From positions 558,001 to 622,000 of the forward strand of contig FJUW01000035.1 of the NCBI GenBank assembly GCA_900074885.1: 64,000 nucleotides of DNA, written 5' to 3'. The position numbers and the translations under genes were made by a program. Positions within the stretch are counted from its first letter, which is position 1. Each line of letters starts with the position of its first letter. The DNA is from Rhynchosporium graminicola. Its lineage: Eukaryota; Ascomycota; Leotiomycetes; Helotiales; Ploettnerulaceae. Of the stretch, positions 45,555 to 58,262 are shown one piece after another. The notes under the pieces are model-generated. The model did not search any database and was not told the origin of the DNA. It worked only from the letters and a program-made list of their open reading frames with translations.

Positions 45555-46762
45555 GTAGATATAGTATTTACATAAGTCCTTGATTTCGATCGAAGAGCTA
45601 TAAACATTACTAAGAGGAGTATATAGTAGCTAAATAATCTGTCGTTTAGAGGTATCCAAGAGTACTTAATAATCCGAAAGCCAGGTCCTTCTAAGTATAA
45701 TACTATAGTTTCCGAGAGTAGTAATAAGAAAGAGGGTAAATACTTAAACGCAGCGATCTACTATTAAGTTAAGTGTTATATAGTAACTAATTATACTACT
45801 ATTAACGCTATTAAAACCTTTAATAGGGATTACGTTTAGTAGAGAGTAAATTAAAGGTTTTAGAAAGAAGGAAAGAGATTTAAGAAAAGAATAATTAATA
45901 AAATAGTATCTATTAGCTTTAGAATTAAGAAGTGCAGGTAGCTTATACGAAAGTCTATTCTTAGTAAGAGTAGCACGCGTAGTAAACGATTAATTACTAA
46001 GAAGCTTCGTAAGGTTAAGATATTATATATCTTATATACTACCTAGGAAGGAGTCTTTCCCTAGGCGTAGTCTTTTACTAGCGGAAGTTTAATATACTCC
46101 TGAGTATTATCGTACGTATTTTCGTTATTATTATCTTCTGACTTATTATTAACGTTATTATTAATATTAATCGCGTTAATACGATACGGAGTATTAGGTC
46201 GAGCTAACGATAAGCGTGGATATAAGGTAAGCGTGAAGTGACGAGAAGTATTCGCTAGCGATTATGCACGAGGTGTGTCGTTTCGTACAGAGTATTAATA
46301 TAAGGAACTGTTTTCCTAAGGGGGTATATTAGTAGTAGTAGTAAAAGAGTCTTTTAGACTAAATTCAGTACGAGTCTTTAAAGGGTTAGAAGAAGAGGAG
46401 CTTTTATTACGTTATTAAGAGGTATTAATAGGGCGTTCCCGAGTCGCGCTAGCCTTAGCTAAAGACTCGGAATAATAGGTCTTTTCGATAAATTAGCCTT
46501 AATCTTCAGCTTATATAGCTTTAACGTATTCTTCTAGTATTCTTAACGTTCAGTACTATTAGAAGAGCTATTTCCGGAGCTATATAAGTAGCTTCTCTTA
46601 TAAGTCCATTTTCAGAGTCGATTAATTATTTATATTAGCTTTACGAGCTAGCGTACGAAACTCGTACTAGAGTATTCAGAAGGTCTACTTATACTCTATC
46701 CTTAGCGCTAAGTAGTTAGCTCTTATAGTTTATTAGTCGTATAGATTCAATAAGAAGGAGAT
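45555..46762 (-). pseudogene. gag/protease relic of A(-), middle part
   Basis: Reverse complement of A(+) about 40080-41290. It contains the protease and the Asn-rich gag tail on the minus strand. It is bounded by GTAGA (A(+) target site) and GAGAT (B2 target site, 46758-46762). A second copy is present at 47063-48270. Confidence 0.85.
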
Positions 46763-47010
46763 TATAACGACATAAGACTCAAGGCAGTATATAAGTAAGA
46801 ATAAACGAGTAGGGAGGCTAAGAGCGATCTTATATAGTCTACTACGAAGGAAACAAAAAGATAAGGAAAGAAGAAGAAGAGAGATAGAGTATAAGGCACC
46901 TTATATATATATGCCGGTACTAGTCCGATACTATATCGGGTCGGATACTAGTTCTATCGGGATACCTATGAACTTAGGCCCTATTATCTATCCTTCTTCT
47001 TATATAATAT
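46763..47010 (-). repeat. Truncated first copy of the B2 3' LTR
   Basis: 248 of 268 bp; the last 20 bp are replaced by the start of the second duplication unit. Confidence 0.9.
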
Positions 47011-48270
47011 GAGGTCTTACCTATTAGGTAGTGAGTGAGACCTTTCTAGAGCAAGCGTCATAGTAGATATAGTATTTACATAAGTCCTTGATTTCGATCG
47101 AAGAGCTATAAACATTACTAAGAGGAGTATATAGTAGCTAAATAATCTGTCGTTTAGAGGTATCCAAGAGTACTTAATAATCCGAAAGCCAGGTCCTTCT
47201 AAGTATAATACTATAGTTTCCGAGAGTAGTAATAAGAAAGAGGGTAAATACTTAAACGCAGCGATCTACTATTAAGTTAAGTGTTATATAGTAACTAATT
47301 ATACTACTATTAACGCTATTAAAACCTTTAATAGGGATTACGTTTAGTAGAGAGTAAATTAAAGGTTTTAGAAAGAAGGAAAGAGATTTAAGAAAAGAAT
47401 AATTAATAAAATAGTATCTATTAGCTTTAGAATTAAGAAGTGCAGGTAGCTTATACGAAAGTCTATTCTTAGTAAGAGTAGCACGCGTAGTAAACGATTA
47501 ATTACTAAGAAGCTTCGTAAGGTTAAGATATTATATATCTTATATACTACCTAGGAAGGAGTCTTTCCCTAGGCGTAGTCTTTTACTAGCGGAAGTTTAA
47601 TATACTCCTGAGTATTATCGTACGTATTTTCGTTATTATTATCTTCTGACTTATTATTAACGTTATTATTAATATTAATCGCGTTAATACGATACGGAGT
47701 ATTAGGTCGAGCTAACGATAAGCGTGGATATAAGGTAAGCGTGAAGTGACGAGAAGTATTCGCTAGCGATTATGCACGAGGTGTGTCGTTTCGTACAGAG
47801 TATTAATATAAGGAACTGTTTTCCTAAGGGGGTATATTAGTAGTAGTAGTAAAAGAGTCTTTTAGACTAAATTCAGTACGAGTCTTTAAAGGGTTAGAAG
47901 AAGAGGAGCTTTTATTACGTTATTAAGAGGTATTAATAGGGCGTTCCCGAGTCGCGCTAGCCTTAGCTAAAGACTCGGAATAATAGGTCTTTTCGATAAA
48001 TTAGCCTTAATCTTCAGCTTATATAGCTTTAACGTATTCTTCTAGTATTCTTAACGTTCAGTACTATTAGAAGAGCTATTTCCGGAGCTATATAAGTAGC
48101 TTCTCTTATAAGTCCATTTTCAGAGTCGATTAATTATTTATATTAGCTTTACGAGCTAGCGTACGAAACTCGTACTAGAGTATTCAGAAGGTCTACTTAT
48201 ACTCTATCCTTAGCGCTAAGTAGTTAGCTCTTATAGTTTATTAGTCGTATAGATTCAATAAGAAGGAGAT

Positions 48271-48538
48271 TATAACGACATAAGACTCAAGGCAGTATAT
48301 AAGTAAGAATAAACGAGTAGGGAGGCTAAGAGCGATCTTATATAGTCTACTACGAAGGAAACAAAAAGATAAGGAAAGAAGAAGAAGAGAGATAGAGTAT
48401 AAGGCACCTTATATATATATGCCGGTACTAGTCCGATACTATAACGAGTCGGAAACTAGTTCTAAAGGGATACCTATGAACTTAGGCCCTATTATCTATC
48501 CTTCTTCTTATATAATATTCAGGTGAGCTATTATTATA
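48271..48538 (-). repeat. 3' LTR of B2
   Basis: 268 bp in minus orientation, followed by the reversed purine tract (a run of C) and the hairpin GAGCTTA-ACCC-TAAGCTC at about 48556-48573. Confidence 0.93.
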
Positions 48539-49051
48539 TTACCCCCCCCCTAAGAAGAGCTTAACCCTAAGCTCGGAAGGTTATAGTTTATACTAGAATT
48601 AATCTTTATTATAACTATTTTCGTTAATATTCGCGTAATAAGCGCTAGCTGCTCTTTAGTAATAGTAAATTCTTTATTAGGTTCTAACTAGTTACGTCGC
48701 TATAATAGTACTATATTAGTTATAGCTTCTAAATCGAGCGGTAAGGCGGTATTTACTTTATCTATTTATAATAAGAGTCGAGTTTAAGTAAGGCGTAAAG
48801 TATATAAAGGAAGGGGTTTATTAATATTAGAGCCTTTCCTTTTTAACTATAATAACTACTTTAACTTATAAGTTTATTCTCCTTAGACTACGATATAGCT
48901 CTTAGAGTAGGTATTATTACTAACTACTATAGTAGTCTACTATAATCTTATATATCAATCGACTTAATTAACTCTTCTCTTAATATAAGTAAGTTTCCTA
49001 TCTTAGTTTTAGGGATAGTCCTTAAGTGCGATATAGGGGTTTTATAGATCT

Positions 49052-50019
49052 ATAACGCTAACTCCTATAGTACTTTTACTAGTTCCTGCCGGTACTCTTT
49101 CGGCGGCATATCGTATATATTACTTATAATATATTCGCACTTTCCTTAAGATAAAGTATAATAATACTCCTATTTTAGAACTCTTATACTTATTTAATAA
49201 GCTTAACTCTAAGCTTTATAAGTATTATTTAGCGTTAAAGAGTAGTTATAAGTATATAAGTTACTTAAACCTAAACGTAATTATATATATTAACGCGTTA
49301 TAGTTACTTAATTATATTAATACAGAGTATACTATTTTATCTAGTTTATTTCCTAGTAGTAAAGCTAAGGATATAGAGCTAAATCGGGGCGGTATTATAG
49401 CTACTTATAAAGCGATTAATCAGATCTATTATCTTGCGAAATCTGCTACTCTTATTATTATATTAGAGATTACTACTATATAATTAGCAGAGACTTAAGC
49501 TTTAAGATATTCTATAGAGAAAGTATTTAAAGAGTTAGAGTTTATTAAAGTAATAAGTTAAGATCTTAAATCCTTAAATATTAGTATAATACTAATATAA
49601 TATAGGATCTAGATCTTTTAATAATAGATTCAGCGAATTCTAAGTTAATAGTATAAATAGCGTTAAAATAAATAAAAGAGTTAAATAGTATTATATAGGA
49701 ATTTGCGAAGAAAGCTATATTTAAAGCTACGATATCTAATACTAAAGGAAAGAGGAATTTGCCTTCTAGTTCAGAGATAGCGTTAGATCTAGATACTCCC
49801 GGACCTTCTCTAAAGAAGAAACCTCATAGGATTAGCTATTATACTTAGTCTATTACTAGAGCTATATTAGTAGATTTAGATAAGGAGTTAGATATAGTAG
49901 TTCCGGTTCTAGATATTCTAGAATTACTAAGAGCTCCGGAGAACTTAAGAGAGAAAGCTAGTAAAATAGAAATAGTTAAAGAAATAGAGTTTTAGATATA
50001 GCGTTATTACGGAGTATAA
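49052..50019 (+). pseudogene. Antisense extra ORF of B2 (two exons)
   Basis: Same ORF as in B1, on the strand opposite to B2 gag-pol. Exons 49052-49549 and 49606-50019 surround a 56-nt intron that starts GTAATAAGT and ends ATATAG. Total length 968 bp, identical to the other two copies. Start ATA (ATG before RIP) followed by ACG CTA ACT; stop TAA after GGAGTA. RIP stops at Gln/Trp codons. The exon 2 stretch ELNSIIQEFAKKAIFKATI (one TAG restored) and the acidic and basic segments are conserved between the copies. Function unknown. Confidence 0.75.
49550..49605 (+). other. 56-nt intron in the antisense ORF of B2
   Basis: GTAATAAGT at the donor, ACTAAT as branch-like site (ACTAAC in B1), ATATAG acceptor. 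Same position and length as in B1 and B3. Confidence 0.7.
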
Positions 50020-53000
50020 TCAGGGGATTATCCCTAGTAATAAATTCTAATACTAATAACTATAATAGCTTATTATCCTCTAAGTAATTATAGTTATTTA
50101 TTCCGTCTTCCTAGGTCTTAATCTACTAATCTAGTTTATATAGAGGTCTAGGTTTACTTAAGTTAGTAGTATAGAAGTCTTTAAGCTTATATAGAGTACT
50201 TATTAAGTTAGAAGCGTTATATTAAGTTAAGTCCGGGTTATAGCTTAGCTAGCTAACTTAATACTTCAGATTACCTCTTAGGAGTTATATAGTAAGTATA
50301 TCTTATAACTCTTATTCTTCTTAAGTAGCGATAACCTCTAAGGGTAAGTTTAGTAACTCCTAGCTTAGTAATAAGTCGTCCGGGTCCTTAAAGAGTAATT
50401 CGGGAGTAAATATATTATATATAGAGGATCCCGGGAGTAAATCTAGCTTATAGGAGTATCTGATCTTAGCTAAGACTTAGTATAGTCCTACTTAGAGGCT
50501 AAATAGCTTCTTACTCGGCTAGTAATTCTTAAGGTTCCTTATAAAGAGAAATACCTTATCTTTAACTTCCTAGTCGATACTATACCGTTTCGGGTCAGTT
50601 ATAGCGCTTATCCTCTGCTAAGTAGCTAGTATATTAGCTTTTATAACCTCGATAGCGGATTTAGTACGTTTAGCTAAGGATTTAGTATTAGTATAATTAA
50701 GCTTCTCTTACGGTATCGATACTATAAGTTACTTCTAATCCTAGCTATTCCGCAGTAGTATATTATATTTAAAAGTATATAGCGCTATACTAATAGAATC
50801 ATAAGGTAAGGTTACTTAAGCGCGGTCTATTATTAGTAGTAGTTCGCTTTAGTTACTCTAGTAGTAATTAATAAAAGGTCTAAGGCGTTAGTTAATATAC
50901 TAGTTTATAATCTCTATTTATCTATTAGTTTACTAATAGAAAGAGATAGAGAGCTTAACTTTAACTCTAATTATATAATAAACTCTTACTAGAAGGATAA
51001 GACTAGCTAAGCTCCTTAGTTAGATATAATTAACTTAGGGGTATATCCGAAATAATATATCTATTAGATAAATAATATCGCTATCTTACGGGTATCGATA
51101 TTATAATAATATAATATTAATATAAAGTCTTTCCCTAAGTAGTCGATAAATACTAATATCTTATTAAATCCTTAATTATTAGGCGAGAAGTTCTTAAAAT
51201 CTATAGCTAAGTACTATATAAGGTAGCTAAGTACTAGTAATAAGTAGAGGAATCCTTACTATTTCGTCTATTTCAGATAAGAATACTAGTAGAAATAGTA
51301 ATTATAAGTATACTATTTTATATCCGATATAAGTCCTTTCTAGTAATAATAAGTAGAAATTATTTCAGTAGTCTTATAAGCGTTTAGATAAGTAGAGGAA
51401 ACTTAATTATAGATTTCGCTAATTAAATAAGTATATAGCGGGATATAGCGTTATACGTATAGAGAACTATTATAAAGTAATAAACTATTATTAATAGTAT
51501 AACTATCTCTTAATATATTTCGTTCTTTATAGAATAATTCTTAGTTAAATTAATATAGTTTCTCAATCAAATTAAAAGAGTTATATATAAGTTCCGGTAG
51601 TATATTAGTCCTTAGTAATATTAAGTATATATAACTAATTTGATCGATATAATACTTAGCTAGTTCCGCGTTAATCTTAAGGTCTAAGTAGTCTAGAGGT
51701 AATAAAACCTAAGATTTACTATCTCGTTTTTATTATTCCTATATCTTTAAATCTTATTTCCTATAGCTAAGGATATTAGCTTTAGTATTATCTTTACTAA
51801 GCGTATATATAATTTAAAAGTTAAATTCGGAAAGGAATTCTATTTATCTAGCTTACTTACTAATTAGGACCTTAGTAATTATAAAGTATTCTAAGGATCA
51901 ATAGTCCGTATATACGCCGATATAGTATTATAGAGATATAAGTTCTAATCTCTATTTCCGGAAAAACTTAATAATAATATATAGCTCCTTATTATAGATC
52001 TTCTAGTTTAGTTTATATTTATTAAGAATATAAGAGTAGAATCTAATTAGATACTACTAGTTTCCTTTATATAATTAGGAGATAACTCTAGCTATTATAC
52101 TATTAGAAGTATTAGTTTCTAGTTTAGTTTATAATTCAGGGTCGAAATAATATAGTTTCTATACTAATAGTAGCTATTAATATAAATCGTTAAAGGACTT
52201 CTTATAATCGTTAGTGAAATTCTATAGTACTATAGGTCGAGTAAGCACTAAGAGAGGTTTAGTAATAAGGCCGAAATTCTGAATAAATTAATAATAGAAC
52301 CTATAGAATCCTAAGAAGGATTTTATAGCTATTACTATTTCGGAGTACTTCTAGTTTATTAATAGTACTACTTTCTTAGGATCTGGCTCGATTCCGTTAG
52401 TAATAATAATATATCTAAAGTATTTAGTCCGAGTAATATGGAATTCGCTTTTCTTAATATCTACTTAGAGTCTAGTATCTATTAAGTATCGTAATACTAA
52501 TTTAATATATTCCTTATATTCCTAGAGTATTTCTAAGTATATAAGAATATTATCTAAATAAACTATATAGAAATTATCTAAGTAGTCTAGTAATATATTA
52601 TTTATATATCGCTAGTATATACTAAGTCTATTATAGAGCTTAAAAAATAGTACTTTATATTTATAAGATCCGAAGCGGGTTCGGAAAGTAGTATATTCCT
52701 TAGATTCAGGGTCTATATAGATATAGTTAAATACTACCCGGATATTTAGTTTAGTAAAGATTACTACTTTAGATATACGAGTTAAGAGCTTATCGATCCT
52801 AGGTATTAAGTAGGAATCCTTTCGAGTGATCGTATTAAGCTTATAATAGTCGATATAGAAGCGTAATCCTCTATTAGCTTTCTTAATAAATAATATAAAT
52901 AATATAAAAGGACTTTAGCTAGATTCGATAAATCCCTTATCTAAGTTCTCTATAAGGTACTTTTTAGTTACTTATAGTTTATCTATAGATTACTAATATA

Positions 53001-53960
53001 AGAGCGAATATATATTAAGTAATAGTTCTTCTAGAATAATTTTATAATTATATAAGCGATATAGCAGAAGAATATTAGAATCCCGCTTAGAAAAAGCTTC
53101 CTTAAAAGTATAATACTATTCTAGTAGCTTTTCAGCTACGAGTTATTTAGTATTAGAATCCTTAGGAGAGTTACTATTTAGATAATCTTATAAAAGGTAG
53201 TTTATCTCGTAGATACTAGTAAAGAATAATTCAGAGCTTTTATATTTTATATTAAAGTAAAAAGCTATAATACTAATTTAGTAAATCGGAACTAATTCCT
53301 AGATCCTCAGAGGTTAAGAGAAGTACTTATAATAGGGTTTCGGCGCAGGTACCTTTCTCGATAAATTCGGAGCGGAAAAGGGTTCGGATTCTTTAGTAAT
53401 AAGCGGAAATATATTAAAAGATAAGGATAATATATTAATATATTATATTACTATTATTTAGTATAATCGGTATTAGTCTAGCTAGTTTATAGCTAAGTCT
53501 CGCGTATTAGTATCGATTTAGTAAGATCGATTAATACTAGGTTTATAAGATAATAGAGTTATAATTATCTTCTTATTATATCAGAAGGTAGCTAGATAGC
53601 GTTCCGATTATAATAGCTTATAGTAAAGCGTATCTAGCTTAACCTGAAATCGTTATATCTATTTGATACTAATAATTATATCTTATTATCCTAAATCGAG
53701 AAGAATAAAAAAGTAATTATAAATACGCTTACTATTAATAGAAAAGTATAAACGTATAAAATAAGTAGTATAGGTTCTAATAGACTATTAGAACTTACGT
53801 ATTAGAATAGAATAAGGTAGTAGCTCGATTTTAATACTAAGGGCCCTTAATAGTCGTCCGGTAAGAGTATAATTAATAAATAGATAACTATTCGCTCTAG
53901 TATTAATTAAGCTACTTATAGAAACTCTTAGCCTATTTATACTAACTATAGTCAGGTATA
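50020..53960 (-). pseudogene. pol relic of B2
   Basis: Mirror of B1 pol; positions in B1 plus positions here sum to about 76214. Chromodomain near 50140-50320, integrase about 50500-51700, RNase H about 51770-52150, RT about 52310-53000 (the YLDN region near 52530-52560), protease DTGANSYLF near 53880-53910. RIP has hit independent sites, so B1, B2 and B3 differ mainly by transitions. Confidence 0.88.
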
Positions 53961-55720
53961 TAAATTACTTACTTCTTATTAGGGAGTTAAGGTCCAGATT
54001 AAAGAGATTATACTTATATAGACCTAAGAAGGAGTTTTTACTTAGGCCTTATTATTTCTCTTTAGTATTAGTCTAGATTCGGAAGGTATATCTTCTATTA
54101 CTTCCTTAGCTACTCTCTCCTCTTCCGGAAATTCGTTAATTAATTAAACCTTAGGCAAGTTAGAGTAGTTTAGCTTAATATAACCGAGCTATTTATAATT
54201 ATAATACCTAAGGGGTTCTCCGGTCGAGGTAGTAAGGCGTTTTAGCGCGGAGAGAGTATTAGCTCGTACTAAAGTAGAAATATATACGTATAATACGAGA
54301 GTAGTTTATCGAGGAGCTAAGCTTAAGGACCGGTAAGAGGTAGAACTAGTAGTAGTCGCAGTAGTAATAGTAAGCTTATAGTACTATACTTAGGTAGTAG
54401 CTTTCTCGGGATAAGTATATTCTGAGTTATAGTAATACTTAATATTAAAAGAAAGTAAGGATCTAACTATAGAAGCGTAATCCTTATTCTATATTAGTTT
54501 AATAATAAGAGTTAAAGCGCGTAAGAATAGTATAATCTTATCTTATATATAGAAGAACTACTCTTTCTTTTTAATTTTACCTTAGATAATAGCGCTTTGA
54601 AATCGATTACGAAACTCAGCGAAAGTCTCGCGTATATAGCTAAGTTATTATATTTCTAGGCGATAGAAAGTATTATAATAGTTATCTTCCTCTAACTTAA
54701 TAAGAAAGTTCTCCTCTAATAAGGAGATTATTTTATTACTAGTTTTAAACTCGTTAGTAAGATACTAAGGCGTAAGATACTCTTTAGCTAATCTAATAAC
54801 TAGTTCCTATATAAGAACGCGCCGGGAGAAGTCCGTAGGGTAATAGTTAGTATTTATAGCTAGCTAGTCTTATATTAATACTCTTTATTAAAGGAAAGTA
54901 GAGTCTGATCTATTATCTAGGGGTAGGATCTTCTTAGTAAGATAAGACTTCCTAAGGCGTAACTCTACCGATTCGGCGCTAAGAGAAAGAGATAGTTTAT
55001 TAGGAATAGTATCTTCTCTCTTAGTACTATATATCAGAATAGAGTTTATTAGCTTATTAAACTCTAGAATATATAGAGATTATAGTATTAGTTCTAGTAA
55101 GAGAGTCGAAGATAAGCGAGAGACCCCTATAAGGAACTTATTTTATATAGAGATTAGTTTATCTATAATATCTTCTAGAGAGTTATTCTTCTCCTTTTAG
55201 TCCGCTAATTATTATAAAAGGGAATAGATCAGGTTCGAGTTACCTATAGTAGTAGGAGTACTTAGTAATTATACTCTTAGTGAATTTCGCTTTTATTTTC
55301 CTTTCCCTCTTAGTTAGTACTTCTTTAATAAGGTATTAATATTCTCTAGGGTAAAAGACGTTTAAAGTAAAGAAAAGTATAATAGATTAGGTTTAGAGAT
55401 AGAGCGAGAGGGATCGCGTTAAGTTCCCCTAGAACTAGAGGAGTCTCTAGTTTATTAGTTAAGAGCTATTCTAGTAGCTTAAAAAGGAGTATATTAGGGC
55501 TATTTCAGCGGCGATACGTAGAAATTGAAGTTCTAAGGTATTTATTATACTTTCTTTAAAATCTATTTATAATTCCTTTATATTAAGGAAGTTATTAAAG
55601 GAGCGTTAGCGAAAACCTCTTCTATTATACTATTTATAATAAGCTAAATTAAACCCTGATTTATAGTTATCTAAGAGATCTCTAGTATCTTAGCTATATA
55701 CGAGTAGTTATCGAATAACT
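53960..55720 (-). pseudogene. gag relic of B2
   Basis: Mirror of B1 gag. The CCHC knuckle lies near 54160-54207 on the minus strand. Dense stops. Confidence 0.7.
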
Positions 55721-55779
55721 AACTTAGTAGTAAGATATTATAATAAGCTATCTCTAGCTATCTTAATCTTTTTATTTAA

Positions 55780-56047
55780 TATAACGATATAAGACTTAAG
55801 GCGGTATATAAGTAAGAATAAATAAGTAGAGAGGCTAAGAGCGATCTTATATAGTCTACTACGAAGGAAATAAAAAGATAAGGAAGGAAGAAGAAGAGAG
55901 ATAGAGTATAAAGCACCTTATATATATATACTAGTACTAGTCCGATACTATACCGGGTCGGATACTAGTTCTGCCGGGATACCTATGAACTTAGGCCCTG
56001 TTATCTATCCTTCTTCTCATATGATATTCAGGTGAGCTATCGTTATA
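55780..56047 (-). repeat. 5' LTR of B2
   Basis: 268 bp, TATAACGATATAAGAC to GAGCTATCGTTATA on the plus strand, followed by the GAGAT target site. Confidence 0.95.
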
Positions 56048-57438
56048 GAGATAAGTTAAGTGATTATATTAAGTGAATCGATTATATTACTTTCCTTATT
56101 ATATTCTAGTTCTAAGAACGAGAGTTCTAGGTAGGTTCTAGCTATTCTTTCTATTTGATTAAGTAATTAATCTTTATAGTGATCTTCGTTAAGGAAGTAG
56201 CTAGAGTAGCGCTAGAGGGCGTTACGTATTTATACTTCCTAGAGTTTTAGAGAGTAGTTGATTCTATTAGAGAGTCTATTTAGAAAGTTCGGAATCTTCT
56301 TAATACAAGTACCGTAAGATATAGAAGAAATTCTACTTATAGAGTATTCTCTATAAGAGTTTTCTTTAATTAATAGTAGGGGAGTTAGCGAGTAAGGATT
56401 ATCGAAAGATATAGATTTAGCAGTGCGAGTAGCTATCGTTTAGTATACTTTACGCAGTTTAGTTTATAATTATTATAATTAATCTGCTATATTCTTCTTT
56501 AATTATATTTCATTTACGAGCTTTCTTTCTGCCTCTTATAGCTAGTAAGCACGATCTTCCTATAAGTTACTTATAGTTACTATTACTATAGGAGTATTAT
56601 CAGGGAGGTTTAGTAACTCGGTGAGTTCGTTAATTATAGTAGGAGTTAGAGAGCTTAACTCGGATAAGGCGTTATCGCGAGTACTCTCTACTATAGAGAG
56701 GGGTAGATTATAGCGAGTATTACGAGTCGCCGAAGAATAGGTGGAAATAGAGGGAGTTAGAGAACTAGTTATCGATTTATCGGACTTAGGTTACTTCTAT
56801 TTAGGTGCTATTCTTCAAGTTTATACTTAGTATAAGCCTTTGTGAGAATTGAAGGTGGAAATCAGCTAAAGGTCAGAATAACAGAATAATAAGTGATCAA
56901 TTTGACTTGCTTTGCTTGCTTGAAGAGAGCTAACTACAGGAGAGATTCTAGCTACTTATATAGCTATGTGAGCTCTCTAGAATATTCTATACTACGTAAT
57001 ACAGAACTCCATAGAAGAAGACACGTATACTATAGAATCATACTACGTCAGTAGTACGTCAGTAGAAACCTCTAGAAGTACGATATACGTACTAGAGAGT
57101 AGTAAAACTCTATCGAGAACCTTCATGGTAACTCTAATAGAGTATGCAGGGTACAGGCTATTGACAAGGTACAGGGTGTAGGTGCCAGGTACAACAAGGT
57201 ACATGGGCAAGGTACTGAACCAGGTACTAAGACCATGTACTGACAAGGTACAGGGTGTGTATGCCAATGCAGGCAAAACTGACCAAGGTAATGGTAAACT
57301 GACCAAGGTACTGGTTACAAATCCAACAGCCTTCTCTATATAGCGTAGTCTCTTGCGTTTAGTAGCTCTAGGTATAGAGGTATAATATAAGTAGATATTT
57401 ACTATCTTCTTAGACGTAAGTAAAAGAGTTATAGATAA
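56048..57438 (-). pseudogene. gag relic of A(-), N-terminal part, interrupted by a solo LTR
   Basis: Reverse complement of A(+) about 39211-40090. The solo LTR at 56841-57328 splits it close to the start of gag. The left junction matches A(+) exactly at AAGTGATTATATTAAGTG. Confidence 0.8.
56841..57328. repeat. Non-RIPped solo LTR (488 bp) inside A(-)
   Basis: Begins TGTGAGAATTGAAGG and ends AAATCCAACA, with the perfect 5-bp target-site duplicate GCCTT on both sides (56836-56840 and 57329-57333). Reversed, it starts TGTTGGATTTGTAACC and ends CAATTCTCACA, as typical copia LTRs do, so it probably lies in minus orientation. It keeps normal CpA/TpG, unlike everything around it. The right half has irregular repeats of AAGGTACAGGG/AAGGTACTG. 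The 87-codon minus-strand frame at 57043-57306 follows from this low complexity. Confidence 0.85.
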
Positions 57439-57681
57439 TATGATACTTACTCTAGGAAGGTCTTACTTACTACCTAATAAGTAAGACCTTATATTATATA
57501 GAATATGAAGTAGTAAGATTCAACTTAGAATCTATAACTAAGGAGTGGAGGAGTAGAGAGAGAAGGGAAGTATATATATGAAAGAGGGCCCCCGAACTCT
57601 ACTCGTATAATCTCGCTTAGTAGTAAGTGTTTCCACTAATAGGGAGAAACCTCCAAACCTCCAATCTGACTAGTCGTCATA
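57439..57681 (-). repeat. 5' LTR of A(-)
   Basis: 243 bp, TATGATACTTAC to AGTCGTCATA, followed by CCTAT. Confidence 0.95.
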
Positions 57682-58262
57682 CCTATCGCTTATAGAGAAC
57701 TTAACTTAATAGTTAAAGATAATAATATAGCTTATATTTAAGTTCGGAATATCTAGGACTTCTATAAGGAACTCGTAGAGGAACTCTAGTTTATAATAAA
57801 GAAGAATATATATTACTATAATAAGAATTATAGTTAGAAGCTAATACTATAAGAGGAGGATAGAGTTTACTTTCTATAGAAAAATATTAATATATAAAAA
57901 CTAAATAATAAGTTAGATTATAAGAAACTTAGACTTTTTAAAATTAAATATATTAAAAGACTTTTAAATTATAAACTCTAGCTACTAGTTATAATAAAGA
58001 AGATATACTTAATGTTCTATATATCCTTATTAGAAAAAGTACTACTAAGAGTATTATTAGCTCTAAAGATATACGCTAAACTAGTTAACTTACTCGTAGA
58101 ATACGATATAGAGGAACTACTAGACTATTAGTATAAATAAAGTATTATTAGATACTTAATAAAATAGAAGAACTATTTATATTCGGAAAATATATAAGAA
58201 CTTAAGTTAAGCTTTTACTACTTAGTATTACTAGCTAATTTCTATTAATAAAACCTAGATCT
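57682..58262 (+). pseudogene. G(+) pol, C-terminal remainder
   Basis: Continues integrase of G(+) after A(-). It matches the reverse complement of 1075-1655. The match ends at CTTAGAGTAAGT (58262), so either G(+) is truncated here or the copies differ beyond this point. Confidence 0.8.

Larger units (their letters stand above)
45503..48518. repeat. 1508-bp tandem duplication across three elements
   Basis: Unit 1 is 45503-47010, unit 2 is 47011-48518. Each contains the last 52 bp of the A(+) LTR, 1208 bp of A(-) and the first 248 bp of the B2 LTR. The copies look identical by eye except for a cluster of five or six changes near 46930-46960 versus 48440-48466, including transversions to A. The junction lies in TATAATAT, present in both the A LTR and the B LTR. 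Since B2 and A(+) are both cut, the duplication arose after all insertions and after RIP, or it is an assembly error. Confidence 0.92.
46763..56047 (-). mobile_element. B2: family B element, minus strand, with part of its 3' LTR duplicated
   Basis: Target-site duplicate GAGAT at 46758-46762 (again at 48266-48270) and 56048-56052. LTRs of 268 bp at 48271-48538 and 55780-56047, plus a 248-bp partial LTR at 46763-47010 created by the tandem duplication. Without the duplication the element would measure 7777 bp, exactly the length of B1. It lies inside A(-). Confidence 0.92.
34780..57681 (-). mobile_element. A(-): family A Ty3/gypsy element, minus strand, split by three later insertions
   Basis: Two 243-bp LTRs at the outer ends and target-site duplicate CCTAT on both sides. 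From right to left on the minus strand: 5' LTR, gag (57438-56048), gag/protease (46762-45555), pol (38975-35023), 3' LTR. The gaps are a solo LTR (56841-57328), B2 (46763-56047) and A(+) (38976-45554). Each gap has its own 5-bp target-site duplicate, so the order of events is fixed: G(+), then A(-), then the other three. Confidence 0.92.

Noticed and set aside
57043..57306. 87-codon minus-strand frame
   Set aside because: Lies wholly in the GGTAC-rich half of the solo LTR; low-complexity translation.
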